From Rhizobiaceae bacterium (GTDB taxonomy: Bacteria > Pseudomonadota > Alphaproteobacteria > Rhizobiales > Rhizobiaceae), in the NCBI GenBank assembly GCA_017640615.1, contig JAEPQK010000002.1, positions 1 to 64,000 of the forward strand: a DNA stretch of 64,000 bases, given 5' to 3'. Each line of letters starts with the position of its first letter. Position 1 is the first letter of the stretch. Below, in pieces: positions 1-8,803 of the stretch. Under the pieces are notes generated by a model that ran no database searches, had not been told where the DNA came from, and saw only the letters and a program-made list of their open reading frames with translations. The position numbers and the translations under genes were made by a program.

Positions 1-180
1 AAGGCGCTCGACATTGCGCGTGCCGCTCGCGACATGCATGGCGGCAACGGCATCCAGATCGGCTACCATGTGATGCGCCATGCGCAGAACCTTGAGACGG
101 TGAACACCTATGAGGGCACGCATGACGTCCACGCCCTCATCCTCGGAAGAGCACAGACCGGAATACAGGCGTTTTTCTGA
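1..180 (+). CDS. gcdH: Glutaryl-CoA dehydrogenase, C-terminal end (partial)
   Basis: Only the last 59 residues are inside the window; the gene enters from the left edge and stops with TGA at 178-180. They carry the C-terminal acyl-CoA dehydrogenase segment, with MHGGNGI followed by [16 protein letters not shown]. In glutaryl-CoA dehydrogenases the Glu of the YEGTHDVH motif is the catalytic base. The family oxidises and decarboxylates glutaryl-CoA to crotonyl-CoA in lysine and tryptophan breakdown. The next genes (fused E1, ALDH7-type dehydrogenase) fit a lysine-to-glutaryl-CoA route. The subfamily call rests on the C-terminal motif alone; another short-chain acyl-CoA dehydrogenase cannot be excluded. 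Confidence 0.75.
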   Translation, partial: KALDIARAARDMHGGNGIQIGYHVMRHAQNLETVNTYEGTHDVHALILGRAQTGIQAFF

Positions 181-193
181 GGTGACTGCGTAG

Positions 194-2383
194 ATGGATC
201 GCTCGGCAATCGTTCACGAGAATTTCCTGCGGCGGGTGGCTGATGGCGACTTGCCGTCCGGCCGTGCGCCGGACGGGCCGCTCTCGCATGCCGACGCGGT
301 TTCGATCTTCCGGTCCGGTTGCCTGTGCCGCGCGCTCGATCGCAAGAGCCGTGCCATGCAGGCGGCGGGGCAGGGCTTTTACACGATCGGTTCGTCCGGT
401 CATGAAGGCATGGCGGCCGTTGCCGCGGCCTTGCGCCCGACCGATATGGCATTCCTTCACTATCGCGATGCCGCCTTTCAGATTCAGCGCGCCGAGCAGG
501 TGCCGGGTCAGTCGATCGCCTGGGACATGCTCCTGTCCTTCGCCTGTTCTTCCGAGGACCCGATTTCAGGCGGCCGCCACAAGGTGCTGGGTTCGAAGGC
601 GCTGAACATCCCGCCACAGACTTCGACCATCGCCAGCCACCTGCCGAAGGCGGTAGGTGCGGCTTATTCGCTCGGTCTCGCGCGCCGTTCGCCGCCCGAG
701 CATCGCACGCTGGCAGCGGATGCAATCGTCATGTGCTCCTTCGGCGATGCGTCGGCCAATCATTCGACCGCGCAGGGCGCGTTCAACACGGCCGGCTGGA
801 CCGCCTATCAGTCGGTGCCCATGCCGCTTCTTTTCGTCTGCGAAGACAATGGCATTGGCATCTCGACCAAAACACCTCAGGGCTGGATCGCCGCCAGCTT
901 CTCCAACCGGCCGGGCCTGAAGTATTTCTCCTGCGACGGCCTAGATATCTACGACACATTCCGCGTCGCGGCCGAAGCAGCGCACTATGTGCGCACGCGC
1001 CGCCGGCCCGCCTTCCTGCATATGCGGACCGTGCGGCTTTATGGCCATGCGGGTGCGGACGTTCCGACCACCTATATGAAGCGCGAGGAGGTTGAGGCCG
1101 AAGAAGCGAACGATCCGCTGCTTCACGCTGTGCGGCTTATGTCCGAGGCCGGGGCGCTTGAGCCCGCCAAAGCGCTGGATGTCTACAACGATACGTATGC
1201 GCGTGTGGAACGCATCGCCGCGGAAGCCGTAACCCGCCCGCGGCTGAAAACCGCCGACGAAGTGATGGCGAGCCTCATTCCGCCGCCGCGCGCCTGCAAG
1301 CCCACCAACGGCCCGACGCCGCAGGCCCGCGCCGAGGCCTTCGGCAACGATCTGAAGGCGATGGGCGAACCGCAGATCATGTCGCGGCTGATCAACTGGG
1401 CGCTGACCGATCTCATGCTGACACATGGCGAGATCGCGCTGATGGGCGAGGACGTGGGCCGCAAGGGCGGCGTCTATGGCGTCACCCAGAAACTGGTTTC
1501 GCGCTTCGGGCCGTCGCGGGTCATCGACACGCTGCTTGACGAACAGTCGATCCTCGGCCTCGGCATAGGGCTTGCGCATAACGGCTTCCTGCCGATTCCG
1601 GAAATCCAGTTCCTCGCTTACCTGCACAACGCCGAAGATCAGCTGCGCGGCGAGGCGGCGACGCTGCCCTTCTTCTCGAACGGCCAATACACCAACCCGA
1701 TGGTCGTGCGCATTGCCGGGCTCGGCTATCAGAAGGGTTTTGGCGGCCACTTCCACAACGACAATTCAGTCGCCGTAATGCGCGACATTCCGGGCCTGAT
1801 CCTGGCCTGTCCGTCCAACGGCGCTGACGCGGCGATGATGCTGCGTGAATGCGTGCGGCTGGCGCGCGAGGAACAGCGCCTTGTCGTGTTCCTGGAGCCG
1901 ATCGCGCTTTACCCGATGCGCGATTTGCACGAAGCCGGCGACGGCGGCTGGCTGACGGGCTACCCCGATCCTTCCGAGCGCATCGGCTTTGGCGAAGTCG
2001 GCGTTCATGGCGAAGGCAAGGATGTGGCGATCGTGAGCTTCGCCAATGGAGCTTACCTTTCGCGGCAGGCGCAGAAGCGGCTTGAAGCCGAGGGCGTCAA
2101 CACGCGCGTGATCGATATCCGCTGGCTTTCGCCGCTACCCGATGACGCCATTCTCGATGCGGTGAAGAGCTGCCGTAGCGTGCTGGTGGTCGATGAAACG
2201 CGGCGCACCGGCGGCGTCGCCGAGGCGTTGATGACGCTGCTGACGGAGCGCACAGAATTGCCGCATGCGCGCCTCAGCGCCGACGACAGCTTCATCGCCA
2301 CGGGGCCGGCCTACGCCGCAACGATGCCCTCTGCGGACGCGATTGTGACCGCCGCAAAAGAGCTCGCAGGAGCGGTGTCATGA
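194..2383 (+). CDS. Fused alpha-beta 2-oxoacid dehydrogenase E1 component (ThDP-dependent)
   Basis: The 729-residue protein joins the alpha and beta chains of a branched-chain/pyruvate-type E1. The alpha part (about 1-355) has the thiamine diphosphate motif beginning GDASAN at about 184 and ending DNG at about 218-220. The beta part (about 385-729) starts with the typical ALTDLM and MGEDVG stretches and contains IPEIQF. E1 enzymes decarboxylate a 2-oxoacid and reductively acylate the lipoyl domain of E2; no E2 or E3 gene is in the window. It begins 14 bases after the upstream dehydrogenase stop and overlaps the next gene by ATGA. Its position between glutaryl-CoA dehydrogenase and an ALDH7-like enzyme suggests 2-oxoadipate as substrate. 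That is inference; branched-chain 2-oxoacids or acetoin are alternatives. Confidence 0.8.
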   Translation: MDRSAIVHENFLRRVADGDLPSGRAPDGPLSHADAVSIFRSGCLCRALDRKSRAMQAAGQGFYTIGSSGHEGMAAVAAALRPTDMAFLHYRDAAFQIQRAEQVPGQSIAWDMLLSFACSSEDPISGGRHKVLGSKALNIPPQTSTIASHLPKAVGAAYSLGLARRSPPEHRTLAADAIVMCSFGDASANHSTAQGAFNTAGWTAYQSVPMPLLFVCEDNGIGISTKTPQGWIAASFSNRPGLKYFSCDGLDIYDTFRVAAEAAHYVRTRRRPAFLHMRTVRLYGHAGADVPTTYMKREEVEAEEANDPLLHAVRLMSEAGALEPAKALDVYNDTYARVERIAAEAVTRPRLKTADEVMASLIPPPRACKPTNGPTPQARAEAFGNDLKAMGEPQIMSRLINWALTDLMLTHGEIALMGEDVGRKGGVYGVTQKLVSRFGPSRVIDTLLDEQSILGLGIGLAHNGFLPIPEIQFLAYLHNAEDQLRGEAATLPFFSNGQYTNPMVVRIAGLGYQKGFGGHFHNDNSVAVMRDIPGLILACPSNGADAAMMLRECVRLAREEQRLVVFLEPIALYPMRDLHEAGDGGWLTGYPDPSERIGFGEVGVHGEGKDVAIVSFANGAYLSRQAQKRLEAEGVNTRVIDIRWLSPLPDDAILDAVKSCRSVLVVDETRRTGGVAEALMTLLTERTELPHARLSADDSFIATGPAYAATMPSADAIVTAAKELAGAVS

Positions 2384-3423
2384 AGACGGCGGTCGTCATC
2401 TGTCCCGGGCGCGGAACCTATAACAAAGCCGAGCTCGGATATCTGGGTCGGCACTTCCCGGATGCGTCCTTGCTTGCCGCCTTCGATGCCCAGCGCCGCG
2501 CCGAGGGCCAGCCCACGCTTGGCGAACTCGATGGCGCAGAGCGTTTTTCGCTCTCCACGCACACGCGCGGCGACAACGCTTCCGCGCTGATTTTCGCGGC
2601 AACGCTCGGCGACTTCCTGTCGATCGACCGCGAAGAGATCGACATTGTCGCCGTCACTGGCAACTCCATGGGCTGGTATTCCGCGCTCGCCTGCGGCGGC
2701 GCGCTTTCTCCCGAAAACGGTTTTCGTGTTGCCAATACAATGGGCACACTGATGCAGCGGTCGCTGATCGGCGGGCAGCTGATTTACCCATTTGTTGGCG
2801 ACGACTGGCAGCCGAACCCTGCGCGTCGCACGGAACTTCTAGAAGTGGTCGACGAGATCGCGGCGCGACCGGAGCATGCGCTTGCGCTCTCGATCGACCT
2901 TGGCGGCATGCTGGTGCTGGCCGGCAACGATGCGGGACTGGCCGCCTTCGAGAAATCGGTCGAACCGGTGCAGGAGCGCTTTCCGATGCGGCTTGGAAAC
3001 CACGCCGCTTTCCATACCGCGCTGCAGGAGCCGGTCGCCCGTGAGGGCCGCGAAGCGTTGCCTGCTTCGCTCTTCGGTCAGCCGGAGCTGCCGCTGATTG
3101 ACGGCCGCGGCGCAATCTGGTGGCCGGGTGCGACCGACACCGAAAAGCTCTGGGGTTACACGCTGGGTGCGCAAGTCACGCAGAGCTACGACTTCACCCG
3201 CGCCATCGCCATTGCGGCGCGTGAATTCGCGCCCGACCTTTTCATCATCACCGGCCCGGGCACCACGCTTGGCGGCGCTGTTGCCCAATCGCTCATTCTG
3301 GCCAACTGGCGTGGCATGGGCGGCAAGGACGACTTCAAACTTCAACAGGACAAGGCTGGCCTGCTGGCTTCCATGGGAATGCCGGACCAGCGTTCAACCG
3401 TAACAACGGGAGACAACTCATGA
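2380..3423 (+). CDS. FabD-like ACP/CoA acyltransferase-fold protein
   Basis: This 347-residue protein resembles malonyl-CoA:ACP transacylases. A nucleophile elbow GNSMGW puts Ser at residue 96, and an NHAAFH segment (208-212) could supply the catalytic His. A GPGTTLGG stretch lies near the C-terminus. The real fabD normally sits with fabH/fabG/acpP, but no acyl carrier protein or ketosynthase is here. Both ends are translationally coupled by ATGA overlaps, to the fused E1 upstream and the aldehyde dehydrogenase downstream, so it is probably made in step with them. It may move an acyl group between CoA and an unknown carrier, or hydrolyse an acyl-CoA intermediate. The fold is fairly sure; the role is unknown. 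Confidence 0.7.
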   Translation: MKTAVVICPGRGTYNKAELGYLGRHFPDASLLAAFDAQRRAEGQPTLGELDGAERFSLSTHTRGDNASALIFAATLGDFLSIDREEIDIVAVTGNSMGWYSALACGGALSPENGFRVANTMGTLMQRSLIGGQLIYPFVGDDWQPNPARRTELLEVVDEIAARPEHALALSIDLGGMLVLAGNDAGLAAFEKSVEPVQERFPMRLGNHAAFHTALQEPVAREGREALPASLFGQPELPLIDGRGAIWWPGATDTEKLWGYTLGAQVTQSYDFTRAIAIAAREFAPDLFIITGPGTTLGGAVAQSLILANWRGMGGKDDFKLQQDKAGLLASMGMPDQRSTVTTGDNS

Positions 3424-4922
3424 CCCACAAAGACATTCTGAAAGCAGCCGGCTTTTCCGACGCCGAGCTCAGCGGTGGCTCGCTTGCCGTGCATTCGCCG
3501 ATCGACGGCTCCGAAGTGGCGCGCGTCGCAGAAACAAAGCCGGCTGACATGCCGGCGATCATCGCAAAGTCGCAGGCTGCGTTCCGCAAATGGCGACAGG
3601 TGCCCGCGCCCCGCCGGGGCGAGCTCGTGCGCCTGCTGGGCGAGGAGCTGCGCAAGTCGAAGGATGAACTCGGTGCGGTTGTCACGCTTGAAGCCGGCAA
3701 GATCGTGTCGGAAGGCCTCGGCGAAGTGCAGGAGATGATCGACATTTGCGACTTCGCTACGGGTCTTTCGCGTCAGCTCTACGGCCTCACAATTGCTTCG
3801 GAGCGCCCCGGCCACCGCATGATGGAGACCTGGCATCCGCTGGGACCATGCGGCGTGATCTCGGCGTTCAATTTCCCGGTCGCGGTCTGGTCATGGAACG
3901 CCGCACTTGCGCTGGTATGCGGCGATCCGGTGATCTGGAAGCCGTCAGAGAAGTCGCCGCTCACCGCCCTTGCCACCATGAAGATCATGCAGCGTGCGCT
4001 CGAGCGTTTCGGCGACGATGCGCCAGAAGGTCTGGTGCAGGTCGTCATTGGCGGTGCCGAGGTCGGCGACGCGCTGGTTTCGTCGCCCGACGTGCCGATA
4101 ATCTCCGCCACGGGCTCTACCCGTATGGGTTCCACTGTTGGTCCGAAGGTAATGGCGCGCTGGGGCCGTCCGATCCTCGAACTCGGTGGCAACAACGCCA
4201 TGATCGTTGCGCCTTCCGCCGATCTCGACATGGCTGTGCGCGCCATCGTGTTTTCCGCCGTCGGCACGGCAGGTCAGCGCTGCACATCGCTGCGCCGCAT
4301 CATTGTGCACAGCTCGATCAGGGAAAAGCTGGTGGGCATGCTCGCCAAGGCCTATGCAACGCTGCCAATCGGCGATCCGCGCGAAGAGAAGACGCTTGTT
4401 GGCCCGCTGATTGACAACGCTGCACGCCAACGCATGCTGGCGGCTCTAGAGAAAGCGAAGGCCGAAGGCGCGACCGTGCACGGAGGCAAGGCGGTGGACG
4501 CCGGCGTGCCGGAAGGTGGCGCCTATGTGGAGCCGGCTATCGTCGAGATGCCGTCGCAGACCGAGATCGTGCGCACCGAGACCTTTGCTCCGATCCTCTA
4601 TGTGCTCGGATATGAGACCATCGAAGAAGCGATCGATATCCAGAATGACGTGCCCCAGGGACTGTCATCCTGCATCTTCACGCTCAATATGCGCGAGGCT
4701 GAGTTCTTCCTGTCGCATTCGGGTTCCGACTGCGGCATCGCCAACGTCAATATCGGTCCGTCAGGCGCCGAGATCGGCGGTGCGTTTGGCGGCGAGAAGG
4801 AGACCGGGGGCGGCCGCGAAAGCGGCTCGGATGCATGGCGCGGCTATATGCGCCGGCAGACGAACACGATCAACTATTCCGATCAGCTGCCGCTGGCGCA
4901 GGGCGTTAAGTTCGACGTCTGA
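3420..4922 (+). CDS. ALDH7-family aldehyde dehydrogenase, probable 2-aminoadipate-6-semialdehyde dehydrogenase
   Basis: The 500-residue protein is an NAD(P)-dependent aldehyde dehydrogenase. The catalytic Cys lies in GQRCTS at residue 288 and the general base Glu in LELGGNN at residue 254. NFPVAVWSWN followed by VIWKPSEKSPLTA matches the antiquitin/ALDH7 group rather than succinate-semialdehyde or betaine-aldehyde enzymes. ALDH7 members oxidise 2-aminoadipate-6-semialdehyde (piperideine-6-carboxylate) to 2-aminoadipate in lysine catabolism. Its start ATG overlaps the stop of the FabD-like gene. With glutaryl-CoA dehydrogenase and the fused E1 it forms a plausible lysine-degradation operon. 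Family call strong, exact substrate inferred. Confidence 0.82.
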   Translation: MTHKDILKAAGFSDAELSGGSLAVHSPIDGSEVARVAETKPADMPAIIAKSQAAFRKWRQVPAPRRGELVRLLGEELRKSKDELGAVVTLEAGKIVSEGLGEVQEMIDICDFATGLSRQLYGLTIASERPGHRMMETWHPLGPCGVISAFNFPVAVWSWNAALALVCGDPVIWKPSEKSPLTALATMKIMQRALERFGDDAPEGLVQVVIGGAEVGDALVSSPDVPIISATGSTRMGSTVGPKVMARWGRPILELGGNNAMIVAPSADLDMAVRAIVFSAVGTAGQRCTSLRRIIVHSSIREKLVGMLAKAYATLPIGDPREEKTLVGPLIDNAARQRMLAALEKAKAEGATVHGGKAVDAGVPEGGAYVEPAIVEMPSQTEIVRTETFAPILYVLGYETIEEAIDIQNDVPQGLSSCIFTLNMREAEFFLSHSGSDCGIANVNIGPSGAEIGGAFGGEKETGGGRESGSDAWRGYMRRQTNTINYSDQLPLAQGVKFDV

Positions 4923-4937
4923 ATTTGAGCCGGATCG

Positions 4938-4956
4938 GGGCCGCGTTCAGCGGCCC
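4938..4956. terminator. Hairpin between convergent genes
   Basis: A perfect 7-bp stem GGGCCGC / GCGGCCC with a 5-base loop lies between the aldehyde dehydrogenase stop (4922) and the last codons of the minus-strand GntR gene. No T-run follows on either strand, so it is only a weak candidate for a bidirectional terminator. Confidence 0.35.
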
Positions 4957-5729
4957 TGGGACACCGCACCGCTGGAGAACGACAGCACATAGTCGTTCGC
5001 TGGAACGAACAGCCGCTGGAAATAGATCGGCTGCCGCATCGGCCCGAACGTCTCAGCGTTGATCTGGTAGATCGGCCCGTCGGTTCTGACACCGAGGCGT
5101 TCGGTGTCGGCGCCGCCTGACGCAATCAGATCGACGGACTGAATGGTACCGGCAACGACAAGATTGTAACGCGATTCCAGCTGGGTGCGGATGTTGACCA
5201 TCTTCCATTCATCCGGGTCGCCATCCGCCAGTCCCGGCACCAGACCGGGATCGAGATACATGTCTGCGCCAAAGGCCGAGCAGCCGGGCGCGGAGTAGCG
5301 GCGCGAGATGCGCAGGAAGCGCGGCTTTTCGCCCAGAAAATCCGACCACAGACCCGGCGCATCGATATCGCTGAACTCGATCATCTCCGAAGCGGGGTGG
5401 ATTGGCCGCCGGTCGCGCCGGCTGATGAAGCGGAAGTGCCAGACTGACGCGGTCAGCGGTTCGGTGGAAGCAACCCGGCTGCCGTCGCCGCGACGGCGCA
5501 CGATTGCACCGATTTCCTGCAACTGCCGGAGCGCTGCCTGCACTGTTCCGAGGCTTACGCCGAGGATCGACGTGAGTTCGGTCTCCGCGGGAAGCATGTC
5601 GCCGGGCTTTAATGTGCCATCCCGCATGGCTGCGGAGAGCGCCAGACGTGCCGCTGTTCTCTTGGTGCGGCCGGGCTTGCTCGCCTCGACCATGTAAGCG
5701 GACAGGGGATGTTCGCTCGCCCCCGCCAT
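4947..5729 (-). CDS. GntR-family regulator with UTRA-type effector domain
   Basis: The protein (260 residues from the chosen ATG) has an N-terminal winged helix: LKPGDMLPAETELTSILGVS, then the recognition stretch TVQAALRQLQEIGAIVRRRG. A C-terminal ligand domain of the HutC/UTRA kind follows (FLRISRRY, then a YFQRLFVP strand near the end). The start is placed at 5729 because GGGAG lies just upstream; a TTG ten codons earlier has no such site. It follows tctA in the same direction with a 49-base gap, so it is likely co-transcribed with the tctCBA transporter and probably senses the transported acid. A 16-bp inverted repeat in the tctC/DUF3604 divergent region is its most likely operator. Confidence 0.85.
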   Translation of the reverse strand: MAGASEHPLSAYMVEASKPGRTKRTAARLALSAAMRDGTLKPGDMLPAETELTSILGVSLGTVQAALRQLQEIGAIVRRRGDGSRVASTEPLTASVWHFRFISRRDRRPIHPASEMIEFSDIDAPGLWSDFLGEKPRFLRISRRYSAPGCSAFGADMYLDPGLVPGLADGDPDEWKMVNIRTQLESRYNLVVAGTIQSVDLIASGGADTERLGVRTDGPIYQINAETFGPMRQPIYFQRLFVPANDYVLSFSSGAVSQGR

Positions 5730-5778
5730 TTGCTCCCGTGCCGCCAAACAGCACTCCAATCCTGCCTGCCGAACGTCT

Positions 5779-7266
5779 CTAGGACTTCCGAAAGGCCCGG
5801 ATTAGCACAAACAGCCCGATTGCGAAAAATATCATCGAGATCGGGCTGGACAGGATCGCCGAGAAGTCACCGCGATGAAGCAGGAGCGCTTTGCGCAGCG
5901 ATCCTTCCAGCATGCTGCCGAGCAGAAAACCGATGACCAGGCACACGATTGAAAAACCGGTATATCGCATCAGCACGCCAAGCACGGCGAAGGCGAGCAT
6001 GATGCCGATCTCGAAAAGCGACTGGTTGGGCAGGTAGACCCCGGCAATGCCCATCACGATTACCGGCGGCAGAACCGCGCTTCGTGGTGCGCGCGCAACC
6101 CAGCTCCATATGCCGATGCCGGCGCGCCCAATCACAAGATGCACGACATTGGCGATCAGCATAGAGGCGACGAGCGCGTAAATCACGTCGCCATGCATGG
6201 TCAGCATGAAGGGCCCGGGCACGATGCCGTGGATCATGAAGGCGCCGATCAGAAGTGCAGCGGCGATGTTGCCCGGAATGCCGATTGCAATTGTGGGGAT
6301 CAGGTTTGAGCCCACCACCGCGCTGTTGGCGGCTTCGGTGGCGATGATGCCTTCAGGATTGCCCTTGCCAAAACTCTCCGGATTTTTTGAAGCGCGCCGG
6401 GCCGCGCCATAGCTCAGGAAAGCCGCGAGCGTCACGCCGAGCCCGGGCAGCATGCCGACACCGGACCCAATCGCCGCGGAACGTACGATCGTGCGCCAAT
6501 GGTCGAAAAACTCGGCCGGTCGGAGCCGGTTCTGCGCGCGGTCGGCGGCGAGCGTGTCATGCCGCCTATGCGTATCGCCATGCCGCCACAGCTCTGTCAT
6601 CTGAAACATGACCGACGAGAGGGCGAGCCCGCCGATCGCGACTGCGATGAGCGGCAACCCGTCGAACAGTTCCACGCGGCCAAACACCATGCGGGGCGAG
6701 GAATCGATCGGGTCGAGCCCGATCGTCGACAGGAATACGCCAACGAAAATCGCCAGCAGTCCTTTGATCACGGAGTCGCTGGTGAGCCCGGCAAGCAGCG
6801 CAAAAGCGAAGAAAAACACGGCCGTCAGTTCCAGCGGCCCGAACTGTAGCGCGAGCGCTGCGAAAGGAGCGGCGAGCAGGATCAGAAGCATGTCGGACAG
6901 CGTGTCGCCCGCGACCGACGAATAGAGCGCATACTTCATTGCTTTGCCCGATTGGCCTTTGCGGCTCATCGGATAGCCGTCGAAAGCGGAGGCAGCGGCC
7001 TCGGGAGTCCCGGGTGTGTTGAGCAGGATGGATGGTACCGCGCCGCCTGACGTTCCGCCCTTGTTGACCCCGACGAGAAAGGCGATGGCGACCACCGGCG
7101 ACATATAGAAGGTGAGGGGAATGAGAACCGCGATCGCGGTAACGCTGCCCAGCCCGGGAATAACGCCGATGACGATGCCGAGCGAAATCCCGAAGGCGAT
7201 GAACAGGATGTTGACCGGCGTCAGCGCCGCGTGAAATCCCACCAGCAGCTGGCTCAGAATATCCAT
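5779..7266 (-). CDS. tctA: Tripartite tricarboxylate transporter, large membrane subunit TctA
   Basis: This 495-residue, very hydrophobic protein is the large integral membrane subunit of a TTT-family secondary transporter. Family marks are GVIPGLGSVTAIAVLIPLTF near the N-terminus and NKGGTSGGAVPSILLNTPGTP, with a second half repeating the GxxPGLGVT pattern (GSGVGMLPGLGVTLAAF). About eleven or twelve membrane segments are visible. Start MDILSQ at 7266 was preferred over a 32-codon longer frame that would overlap tctB; it leaves a 34-base gap. It works with the four-helix TctB and the periplasmic binding protein TctC to import organic acids; the actual substrate cannot be read from sequence. 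Confidence 0.92.
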   Translation of the reverse strand: MDILSQLLVGFHAALTPVNILFIAFGISLGIVIGVIPGLGSVTAIAVLIPLTFYMSPVVAIAFLVGVNKGGTSGGAVPSILLNTPGTPEAAASAFDGYPMSRKGQSGKAMKYALYSSVAGDTLSDMLLILLAAPFAALALQFGPLELTAVFFFAFALLAGLTSDSVIKGLLAIFVGVFLSTIGLDPIDSSPRMVFGRVELFDGLPLIAVAIGGLALSSVMFQMTELWRHGDTHRRHDTLAADRAQNRLRPAEFFDHWRTIVRSAAIGSGVGMLPGLGVTLAAFLSYGAARRASKNPESFGKGNPEGIIATEAANSAVVGSNLIPTIAIGIPGNIAAALLIGAFMIHGIVPGPFMLTMHGDVIYALVASMLIANVVHLVIGRAGIGIWSWVARAPRSAVLPPVIVMGIAGVYLPNQSLFEIGIMLAFAVLGVLMRYTGFSIVCLVIGFLLGSMLEGSLRKALLLHRGDFSAILSSPISMIFFAIGLFVLIRAFRKS

Positions 7267-7300
7267 TAGCCCGCTGTCCCCGCGGCGGTCATACGCGGCT

Positions 7301-7780
7301 TCACGGCAGGGCGACCTGAAAGATCTGCCAGGCTCCGGTGCGGATCGCCAGCGGCAGCCCAATCGCCAGAACTGCGATCAGGATCAGCGAGCGCTGGCCG
7401 GCAAACCACAGGCCGGCTGCGATGATAATCGGCGCCGTCACCTGAAAGCCGATATGCACGAGCGCGAGATAAGCCAGCGTGCTGGCAACTGCCCACCCGG
7501 CAGTGTCGAACAGGATTGTCCGGGATGCCGGCTGCCAGCCGGTTCTTGCGCGCTTCGCGGCCGAACCTGCCAGCGCGAGCCCGAGCGCCAGCACGACCCA
7601 CGCGATCAGATTTGGCATGAAGATCGGCGAGACGTCATAATCGCCGGCATCTGCGTCGATATTCGCTGGAATGATCCAGACAAGCGCAAGGCCGGCGAGC
7701 CCGGCAAGCAGCAGGCCGCTGGCCAGGTCGATGACGGGAGCAGTGTCGCTCCCGTCGTCTTGCTCGGGCGTTTCGCCCAT
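7301..7780 (-). CDS. tctB: Tripartite tricarboxylate transporter, small membrane subunit TctB
   Basis: The 159-residue protein has an acidic N-terminal tail followed by four hydrophobic segments (LASGLLLAGLAGLALVWI; LIAWVVLALGLALA; WAVASTLAYLALVHIG; AIIIAAGLWFAG region), the layout of TctB subunits. Sequence conservation in this family is poor, so the call leans on size, topology and location between tctC and tctA. Its ATG shares one base with the tctC stop (TAATG), indicating translational coupling. Confidence 0.85.
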   Translation of the reverse strand: MGETPEQDDGSDTAPVIDLASGLLLAGLAGLALVWIIPANIDADAGDYDVSPIFMPNLIAWVVLALGLALAGSAAKRARTGWQPASRTILFDTAGWAVASTLAYLALVHIGFQVTAPIIIAAGLWFAGQRSLILIAVLAIGLPLAIRTGAWQIFQVALP

Positions 7781-8727
7781 TACTGCGTGGCCTCGACGAT
7801 CTTCTTCAGATTGGCGTAGGTCGTTTCCATATCCACGGTCAGCTCGGCCGAACCTCGGTATTTTGAGGGAAAGAGCAATTTTCCTTCCAGAAGCCCGAGA
7901 TATTCCTCGTTTTTGGTAGCGGCTTGCACGGCTGCGCTGAGCTTGGCCACGATGTCATCCGGCAAGCCCTTCGGGCCAGTGATCAGCATGTGACCGGGCA
8001 TGGCTATGCCGTATTTTTCGCTCACGGACGGCGCGTCCGGCGAAGCAGCGAGCCGGTCCGCATTCATGGAGGCGAGCACACGCATCTGATCACCATAGCG
8101 GCTGTGTATGCCACCGCTCCAGGCGAAATCGATCTTGCCCGCAAGCAGCAGCGGCACCATCTCGCCGCCGCCCGCGGTTGGAACGCCAGTCCAGTCGATG
8201 CCTTCCTCATTTCCGATATATTCGATGAAGGCGCGTGACATCGCATTCTGGTCGGCATAGGTGAGGCCGGGGTTTGCCTTTGAGCGCGCCAGCAGATCGT
8301 CAAAGGTCTGATCCGGCGAATCCGCGCGCACAATGATCGCCTGCTGATATTCCGAAATCTGCGAAACGAAGGTGAAGCTGTCGAAGGCATATTCGACGCT
8401 GAGTGTCAGCGGCGTCCAGGTCAGCGGGTCGGAGCCGGACAGCATGATCGTGTAGCCGTCGGCTTCGGCAGCAGCGAGTTCTGTCGAGCCAACTGCGCCG
8501 CCGCCACCCGGACGTGTTTTCACGATCACTGGTTGGCCGAGTTCGTCGCCCAGCGCCTTAGAGAACACGCGCGCCAGCGTTTCGGTGCTACCGCCGGCCG
8601 AATAGGGCACCACCATGGTGACCGGCTTTTCGGGATAATCGGCGCGCGCTGCTGTCGTGAGCGCAAGCCCCATGCTCAGCGCAATAAGAGTGGCAACGCC
8701 AGCGCCATAGGTCGTGGCTTTTGTCAT
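7780..8727 (-). CDS. tctC: Tripartite tricarboxylate transporter periplasmic substrate-binding protein TctC
   Basis: The 315-residue precursor begins with a Sec signal peptide (basic MTKATTYG start, hydrophobic core, cleavage near TAARA) and continues with YPEKPVTMVVPYSAGGSTE, the opening of TctC/Bug-type solute receptors. The start at 8727 has a strong Shine-Dalgarno (AGGGAGGAAGAA read on the minus strand); longer frames run through the divergent promoter region. It is first in a tctC-tctB-tctA-gntR operon transcribed away from the DUF3604 gene. Bug-type receptors bind dicarboxylates, tricarboxylates or aromatic acids; ligand unknown here. Confidence 0.92.
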   Translation of the reverse strand: MTKATTYGAGVATLIALSMGLALTTAARADYPEKPVTMVVPYSAGGSTETLARVFSKALGDELGQPVIVKTRPGGGGAVGSTELAAAEADGYTIMLSGSDPLTWTPLTLSVEYAFDSFTFVSQISEYQQAIIVRADSPDQTFDDLLARSKANPGLTYADQNAMSRAFIEYIGNEEGIDWTGVPTAGGGEMVPLLLAGKIDFAWSGGIHSRYGDQMRVLASMNADRLAASPDAPSVSEKYGIAMPGHMLITGPKGLPDDIVAKLSAAVQAATKNEEYLGLLEGKLLFPSKYRGSAELTVDMETTYANLKKIVEATQ

Positions 8728-8774
8728 TTCTTCCTCCCTGCGGCCTTTCCTCCAGCCGGATCGGTGTCCGGTAA

Positions 8775-8803
8775 TTGACCGCCAATCAAAAACTACATAG
8801 TTT
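8775..8803 (+). promoter_or_regulatory. Candidate promoter of the DUF3604 gene
   Basis: TTGACC (8775-8780), a 17-base spacer and TAGTTT (8798-8803) would start transcription near 8810, about 30 bases before the chosen TTG start. The -10 box lies inside an inverted repeat, so bound regulator would block it. Prediction by eye only. Confidence 0.4.
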
